This document shows, piece after piece, positions 14,388-19,186 of a stretch of 19,186 bases of DNA (positions are counted from its first letter, which is position 1; each line of letters begins with the position of its first letter). A program made the translations under genes and the position numbers. Origin of the DNA: Oxalobacteraceae bacterium (GTDB lineage Bacteria; Pseudomonadota; Gammaproteobacteria; Burkholderiales; Burkholderiaceae_D); contig CANKWG010000015.1 in assembly GCA_947487325.1 (NCBI GenBank), positions 1-19,186 of the forward strand, given 5' to 3'. The notes under the pieces are model-generated. The model ran no database searches. It was not told where the DNA came from and saw nothing but the letters and a program-made list of their open reading frames with translations.

Positions 14388-15446
14388 CTAGTGAGGGAAA
14401 GGCCAGAGACGCAGTTTTTCTTTGGCGATTTGCCACAGGCGGGCTAGGCCATGAGGCTCGACGATCAAAAAGAAAATGATCAGAGCACCAAAAACCATCA
14501 GTTCCAGATTCGATGCCACCGCAGTAGAAATACCAAGCGCATGCGCTAGTACATTCAGTACGGTGGGCAGTAAGACAATAAAAGCAGCACCCAAAAATGA
14601 GCCCATGACCGAACCGAGTCCGCCAATGATCACCATGAACAGGATGCGAAACGAGAGATCGAGGCTGTACGCTTCCGGTTCCACCGTACCCAAATAGGCA
14701 TAGGCATATAAAGCACCCGCCACGCCGCAGTAAAACGAGCTGACTGCAAATGCCAGCAGCTTGGTGTGCATCAAACGTATGCCTATCACCTCTGCGGCAA
14801 CATCCATATCCCGCACTGCCATCCAGCAACGGCCAATATTAGAGCGAACGAGATTTTTCGCCAGTAATGCGAGTAGAGCCACAATCGCCAGCACCAGCAA
14901 GTACTTTGTCATTGGCGTATCCAAGACGAAGCCGAGTATCTCACGCTTTTGTGCCTTGATCACGCCAGATGAACTGTAGTTGGTAAACCATGGCACCTTC
15001 GTTAGCGCCCACACCACGAAGAACTGCGTGGCCAGTGTCGACGCCGCCAGATAAAAGCCGCGCACACGCAAGGACGGCAAGCCGAAAACGATGCCCAGTG
15101 CAGCGGCGCACAAGCCACCTAAAGCAAACGCCAGCAGCAAAGGGATATCCGGCACGCGCAGCATAAAATTGTAGGAGGCGAATGCACCCACCGCCATGAA
15201 CGCCGCTGATCCTAGCGACAGTTGTCCTGCATAGCCGGTCAGTATGTTCAGGCCCAGTGCGGCCAGCGAAAAAATAAGAAAAGGAATCAGGATTGCTGAA
15301 AACAAATAGGGTGTCGCAACCAGGGGCACCACGAAGAAGGCGAGCCCAAGCAGCAGGAGCATGCCGATGCGGTCCTGACGAATGGGGAAAATCTGCCCAT
15401 CAGCTTCGTAGGTAGTTTTGAATTGTCCTGCTTCACGGTACAACAT
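14388..15446 (-). CDS. livM: LivM-like ABC permease
   Basis: A 352-aa inner-membrane permease of the branched-chain amino acid family with eight to nine hydrophobic helices. The family-typical stretches are TGYAGQLSLGSAAFMAVGAF near residue 70, VRGFYLAASTLATQF near 128, the cytoplasmic loop NIGRCWMAVRDMDVAAEVIG near 203 that contacts the ATPase, and VIIGGLGSVMGSFLGAAFI near 273. An N-terminal soluble stretch of about 27 residues precedes the first helix. AGGGAG lies 5 nt before the ATG. The stop codon sits in a small 6-bp hairpin (14384-14399) ahead of the binding-protein gene. Confidence 0.93.
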   Translation of the reverse strand: MLYREAGQFKTTYEADGQIFPIRQDRIGMLLLLGLAFFVVPLVATPYLFSAILIPFLIFSLAALGLNILTGYAGQLSLGSAAFMAVGAFASYNFMLRVPDIPLLLAFALGGLCAAALGIVFGLPSLRVRGFYLAASTLATQFFVVWALTKVPWFTNYSSSGVIKAQKREILGFVLDTPMTKYLLVLAIVALLALLAKNLVRSNIGRCWMAVRDMDVAAEVIGIRLMHTKLLAFAVSSFYCGVAGALYAYAYLGTVEPEAYSLDLSFRILFMVIIGGLGSVMGSFLGAAFIVLLPTVLNVLAHALGISTAVASNLELMVFGALIIFFLIVEPHGLARLWQIAKEKLRLWPFPH

Positions 15447-15545
15447 AAAAACTCCCTGAATCTTTCAAGCGCGAGTCTCAACCTACCAACGCTATTGCGC
15501 AGGCGCGTAGCATGTTGAACGAAACACCTGCTTCGTCCCTATTAT

Positions 15546-15591
15546 CTGCTTAACGAGATAGGCTCTAAGCAGCACGCATTTTTCGATGCGT
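15546..15591 (-). promoter_or_regulatory. Two tandem hairpins in the livH-livM spacer
   Basis: The 144-bp spacer between the LivH-like stop and the LivM-like start carries ACGCAT/ATGCGT (15574-15591, 6-nt loop, overlapping the stop) and CTGCTTA/TAAGCAG (15546-15572, 13-nt loop). No T run follows either on the minus strand. They could pause transcription or protect mRNA; no promoter for livM is evident. Confidence 0.35.
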
Positions 15592-16490
15592 TAAATTCTT
15601 CGGATAATTTTTTCACCAAACAAGCCTTCGGGTCGCACCAGCAGGAAGCCCAGCGCCAACACATAAGGGAACCAGCCCTCGATACCACCACCTACAAACG
15701 GCCCGATATATACCTCAGCGAGTTTTTCAGATGAGCCGATGATGAGTCCGCCGATAATTGCGCCGGGCACAGAGGTAAAGCCACCGAGAATAAGTACAGG
15801 CAGTGCTTTGAGCGCGACGAAACTCAGCGAAAACTGCACGCCATTACGAGATCCCCACAGCAAGCCCGCGACCAGCGCGACAAACCCTGCCACGCCCCAA
15901 ACAATGCCCCAGATCTGCTGCAAGGGAATTCCGACGGCGAGCGCTGCCTGATGATCATCTGCCACGGCGCGTAGTGCGCGACCGACCTTGGTGCGCGAGA
16001 AAAACAGCGCCAGTCCGGTTACCAGTAGTGCGCAGATCGCAGCCGCAGTGACATCGAAGCGAGAGATCACGATATTGAACGTGTTCATCATGCTTTCAAT
16101 GGGCACGTCTTCAATACCCAGATCCAGTCGCTTCACATCCGAGCCCCACATCAGCTGCGCCATACCTTCGATGAAAAATGTCAGGCCGATCGTGGCCATA
16201 AACAGCGAGATCTCTGGCTGGTTGACCAAGGGTCGCAATACAATGCGTTCAATGGCCAGTCCCAGCAAAGCCATCACACCAATGCTCACCAGAATGGCAG
16301 CCCATAGCGGCAGACCCAGCTCGGTAAGCGACACGCAAGTAAGTGCCGCGAAAAATACCATTGAGCCTTGCGCAAAATTGAACACGCCGGAGGCTTTGTA
16401 AATCAGCACAAAGCCCAGCGCTACGAGCGCGTACATAATTCCGGAGAGCAGACCGCCGATCAGGACTTCAAAGAAAAAATTCAGATTCAA
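15591..16490 (-). CDS. livH: LivH-like ABC permease, TTG start
   Basis: A 299-aa inner-membrane permease partner of the LivM-like protein, with about eight hydrophobic helices. Family stretches: GLLSGIMYALVALGFVLIYKASGVFNFAQGSM at the N-terminus, RTKVGRALRAVADDHQAALAVGI near residue 185 (ATPase-contact loop) and LKALPVLILGGFTSVPGAIIGG near 228. The start is TTG at 16490-16488, overlapping the LivG stop as TTGA, with GGGAG 7 nt upstream. The next in-frame ATG falls inside the first membrane helix and would remove the conserved N-terminus, so TTG is preferred. Confidence 0.92.
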   Translation of the reverse strand: MNLNFFFEVLIGGLLSGIMYALVALGFVLIYKASGVFNFAQGSMVFFAALTCVSLTELGLPLWAAILVSIGVMALLGLAIERIVLRPLVNQPEISLFMATIGLTFFIEGMAQLMWGSDVKRLDLGIEDVPIESMMNTFNIVISRFDVTAAAICALLVTGLALFFSRTKVGRALRAVADDHQAALAVGIPLQQIWGIVWGVAGFVALVAGLLWGSRNGVQFSLSFVALKALPVLILGGFTSVPGAIIGGLIIGSSEKLAEVYIGPFVGGGIEGWFPYVLALGFLLVRPEGLFGEKIIRRI

Positions 16491-17290
16491 TGTGCGACTC
16501 CCAGATAAGCATTGATCACATCCTGATTGTTGCGAACTTCATCCGGTGTCCCATCGCCAATCTTTTTACCGTAATCGAGTACCACCACACGGTCCGAGAT
16601 GTCCATTACCACGCCCATATCGTGCTCGATCAGCACGATGGTTGTGCCGAATTGTTCATTCACGTCGAGAATGAAGCGGCACATATCCTGCTTTTCTTCC
16701 ACGTTCATGCCGGCCATGGGCTCATCCAGCAAAAGAATTTTTGGCTCGGCGGCGAGTGCGCGGCCCAGCTCCACACGTTTTTGCAGACCATAGGGCAGGC
16801 GACCGACGGGTGTCTTGCGGATATGTTGAATCTCGAGGAAATCGATCACTTCCTCGACCTTCTTGCGATGTTCGATTTCTTCACGGCGGGCCGGACCGAT
16901 ATACAGTGCTTGCAGCAAAAAGTTCGACTGCATTTTCAAATTTCGGCCAGTCATGATGTTGTCTAAGACCGTCATGCCCTTGAACAGCGCGATGTTCTGA
17001 AATGTGCGCGCAATGCCGCTCTTGGCTGCAGCATGCGTATCCATGTCACGACGATGCTCGCCGCGATAGATGATTTCACCCTGCTGCGGTCGATACACGC
17101 CGTTGATCACATTAAGCATAGAGCTTTTACCAGCGCCATTGGGCCCGATGATGGCGCGTATTTCGTGCTCACGCACATCGAAAGAGATATCGGTCAGTGC
17201 GCGCACGCCGCCAAACGAGAGCGATATATTGTGCAGATCCAGAATGACTTCGCCTATCCTGCGGCTGTTAGTAGAGTTCTCGCTCATCAT
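16487..17290 (-). CDS. livG: LivG-like ABC transporter ATPase
   Basis: The first nucleotide-binding subunit of the importer. Motifs: Walker A GPNGAGKSS (49-57), Q-loop Gln98 in ARTFQNI, signature LPYGLQKRVELGRAL (165-179), Walker B ILLLDE (185-190) and the H-loop His223 in LIEHDMG. The signature is LPYGLQ rather than LSYGxQ, within the range of the LivG branch. At 267 aa it has normal length. Its ATG overlaps the stop of the upstream ligase gene (ATGA); a second ATG one codon later is equally possible. Confidence 0.94.
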   Translation of the reverse strand: MMSENSTNSRRIGEVILDLHNISLSFGGVRALTDISFDVREHEIRAIIGPNGAGKSSMLNVINGVYRPQQGEIIYRGEHRRDMDTHAAAKSGIARTFQNIALFKGMTVLDNIMTGRNLKMQSNFLLQALYIGPARREEIEHRKKVEEVIDFLEIQHIRKTPVGRLPYGLQKRVELGRALAAEPKILLLDEPMAGMNVEEKQDMCRFILDVNEQFGTTIVLIEHDMGVVMDISDRVVVLDYGKKIGDGTPDEVRNNQDVINAYLGVAH

Positions 17291-19186
17291 GCTGCCTTGC
17301 GCGCTGGCGCAAAAGTTTTGACATCGCGAATTTCCAGATCGGCGCTGATCATGCCCCGACGGCCGTCCTCAAATTTCACTTGCGTCTCGATATATTGACG
17401 TGCATTACCGGCATACAGCGCATCAATCAGCACTGCATACTTTTCAGCGATGAAGCGGCGGCGCACTTTGCGCGTGCGGGTCAGTTCGTCATCATCAGGA
17501 TCGAGTTCTTTATGCAGTATCAGGAAGCGATGAATCTGCGACCCTGCCAGTAGCGTATCGTCAGCTAGATCGGCATTGACCTTCTCCACGCATTCCGCAA
17601 TCAATGCATACACCGCCGGTTGTGCGGCGAGATCGGTATAGCCGGTATAGGGAAGGTTGCGGCGTTCAGCCCAGTTACCGACAGCTTCCATGTCAATGTT
17701 GATGAAGGTGTTGCATGCATTGCGTCTATCGCCGAACGCTACGGCTTCTTTGATGAAAGGGAAGAACTTCAACTTGTTTTCGATGTACTTCGGCGCGAAC
17801 AATGTGCCATCGGCCATCTTGCCCACATCTTTGGCGCGGTCGATGATTTTCAGGTGGCCATCGTTATCGAAAAATCCGGCATCACCGGTATGAAAATATC
17901 CGTCGCTATCAATCGCTTCCGCGGTATCTTCCGGTTTTTTGTAATACGCAATCATCAGACCTGGCGAGCGCACCAGAACCTCTCCGCTCTCGGCAATCTT
18001 GACCTCCACACCCTGCATGGGACGTCCGACCGTATCGAGTTTGACATCACCAGATCGCTGCATACACACCGTCACGCAGGTTTCGGTCATGCCATAAAGC
18101 TGCTTGAGGTTGATGCCGATGGAGCGATAGAAATCGAACAAATCCGGGCCAATCGCCTCGCCGCCTGTATACGCGACACGCACACGCGACATGCCCAGCA
18201 CATTTTTCAGTGGGCCATACACCAGCAATTCACCGAGCGCATACAGCAACTTGTCGCTGAGAGAAACGTCGGATTTGCCGTCGAGAAGTTTGAGACCTAC
18301 ACGACGCGCAACACGCATGAAGTAGTGGAAGATGCTGCGCTTGATGGCACTGGCATCTTCGATACGAATCATCACTTGCGTAAGAATATTTTCGTAAATC
18401 CGCGGTGGTCCGAAATAATAGGTCGGACCAATTTCACGCAAATCACTGGTGACCGTTGCGGGGGATTCCGGGCAGTTCAGGCAAAAGCCGCTGAGGTGCG
18501 ACATCGCAAAGGAATACAGAAAATCGCCGACCCAAGCTAAGGGCAAGTAGCACAATACTTCGTCGTCGGGCGTGAGTCCGTCAAATGCAATCAGGGTCTT
18601 GCTGGTGGCAATCATCGCCGCATGCGAATGGCAGACACCCTTCGGTTTGCCAGTGGTACCTGATGTGTAAAGAATGACGGCGATGTCATCAGGCCGTCCC
18701 GCAAGAACCTCATTCATGAAAAATGAAGAGTGATTCTCGGCGTAGGTACGTCCCAGCGCCTGCACCTGCTCAAACGAGTGAAGACCGACCTGCGCATAGT
18801 TACGCAATCCGCGTCCGTCGTCATAAATGATGTGCGACAGACCGGGAACCGTTTCCCGGATTTCGAGCAGCTTGTCGACCTGTTCTTGATCTTCAACGAT
18901 CGCGAAATCAATGCTGGCATTTTCCAGCACATAGGCCATATCGGCGGCAGGTGCGTCCTGATACAAGGGAACAGCAACACCCCCCAGACATTGGGCGGCC
19001 GACATCCCCCAGTACAAGCGTGGACGGTTGTCGCCAATAACAGCGAGATTCATGCCGCGTTTGAATCCCAGCGCAGCCAGTCCGCAGGCGAGCTGACGTA
19101 TATGTTCAGCAGCGTCTGACCAACTGGTGGTTTGCCAGATACCCAGATCTTTTTCCCGAAACGCCGGTTTGTCTGCGCGAACTTGC
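17287..19186 (-). CDS. AMP-forming acyl-CoA synthetase (FadD-like), N-terminus cut by the window edge
   Basis: A large ANL-superfamily ligase that activates a carboxylic acid to its CoA thioester. The frame stays open from the first in-frame ATG (19053) to the right edge, and the extra codons read DLGIWQTTSWSDAAEHIRQL, typical N-terminal ligase sequence, so the true start is outside the window. Motifs include the phosphate loop YTSGTTGKPKG, the A5 motif YGMTETCVT, the A7/A8 segment YFHTGDAGFFDNDGHLKIIDRAKD and the C-terminal LTRTRKVRRRFI. It resembles the long-chain acyl-CoA synthetase group. It is the first visible gene of the transporter operon and overlaps livG by 4 nt, so the activated compound is probably the imported one. 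Confidence 0.9.
   Translation of the reverse strand, partial: QVRADKPAFREKDLGIWQTTSWSDAAEHIRQLACGLAALGFKRGMNLAVIGDNRPRLYWGMSAAQCLGGVAVPLYQDAPAADMAYVLENASIDFAIVEDQEQVDKLLEIRETVPGLSHIIYDDGRGLRNYAQVGLHSFEQVQALGRTYAENHSSFFMNEVLAGRPDDIAVILYTSGTTGKPKGVCHSHAAMIATSKTLIAFDGLTPDDEVLCYLPLAWVGDFLYSFAMSHLSGFCLNCPESPATVTSDLREIGPTYYFGPPRIYENILTQVMIRIEDASAIKRSIFHYFMRVARRVGLKLLDGKSDVSLSDKLLYALGELLVYGPLKNVLGMSRVRVAYTGGEAIGPDLFDFYRSIGINLKQLYGMTETCVTVCMQRSGDVKLDTVGRPMQGVEVKIAESGEVLVRSPGLMIAYYKKPEDTAEAIDSDGYFHTGDAGFFDNDGHLKIIDRAKDVGKMADGTLFAPKYIENKLKFFPFIKEAVAFGDRRNACNTFINIDMEAVGNWAERRNLPYTGYTDLAAQPAVYALIAECVEKVNADLADDTLLAGSQIHRFLILHKELDPDDDELTRTRKVRRRFIAEKYAVLIDALYAGNARQYIETQVKFEDGRRGMISADLEIRDVKTFAPARKAA

Noticed and set aside
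17620..18540. Plus-strand 306-codon frame opposite the acyl-CoA synthetase
   Set aside because: It lies wholly antisense to a clear ligase with all family motifs; its composition is that of a mirrored frame.

Overview
The window looks like the chromosome of a betaproteobacterium, probably Burkholderiales and perhaps Oxalobacteraceae such as Herminiimonas or Janthinobacterium. That placement is inference from the style of the protein families (BioA, DUF1289, a LivK-type binding protein with a ligase/ABC cluster) and from moderate GC with tight, overlapping operons. No rRNA, tRNA, CRISPR array, insertion sequence or integrase was found.

Region 1 (1-5251, + strand) is a leucine/isovalerate degradation (liu-type) operon. 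It holds the end of the methylcrotonyl-CoA carboxylase carboxyltransferase subunit, the biotin-synthesis gene bioA, the biotin-carrying MCC subunit, HMG-CoA lyase, a hotdog thioesterase resembling FlK, and a small Cys-motif DUF1289 protein. Stop/start overlaps (TGATG, TGATG, ATGA) couple most of the genes. The unusual point is bioA sitting between the two subunits of a biotin enzyme. A 9-bp inverted repeat follows the DUF1289 gene and may end the operon.

Region 2 (5336-6705, + strand) is a translationally coupled pair: a small two-helix membrane protein and a metallo-beta-lactamase-fold hydrolase. Region 3 (6775-8053, - strand) is a second pair, a nitronate monooxygenase-like flavoprotein followed 4 nt later by a DUF1330 protein. 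A perfect hairpin lies between these convergent pairs.

Region 4 (8138-10825) is the accessory-looking part: two divergent genes that I cannot assign to a bacterial family. The left gene encodes 512 aa with an N-terminus that has no acidic residue before position 45. The right gene encodes 281 aa with a Ser/Thr/Pro-rich leader and a C-terminal segment that resembles the eukaryotic RasGAP signature. A 303-bp spacer with several perfect inverted repeats separates them. Both have the layout of secreted effectors (polar disordered leader, then a helical domain), but no secretion system is visible here, so this is a hypothesis.

Region 5 (10850-19186, - strand) is a branched-chain-amino-acid-type ABC uptake operon read from the right edge: a partial long-chain acyl-CoA synthetase-like ligase, LivG-like ATPase, LivH-like permease (TTG start), LivM-like permease, periplasmic binding protein, LivF-like ATPase, and a PaaK-like adenylate-forming protein. 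Two acyl/aryl-CoA ligases bracketing the transporter suggest uptake and CoA activation of an organic acid, perhaps aromatic, rather than plain amino-acid import.
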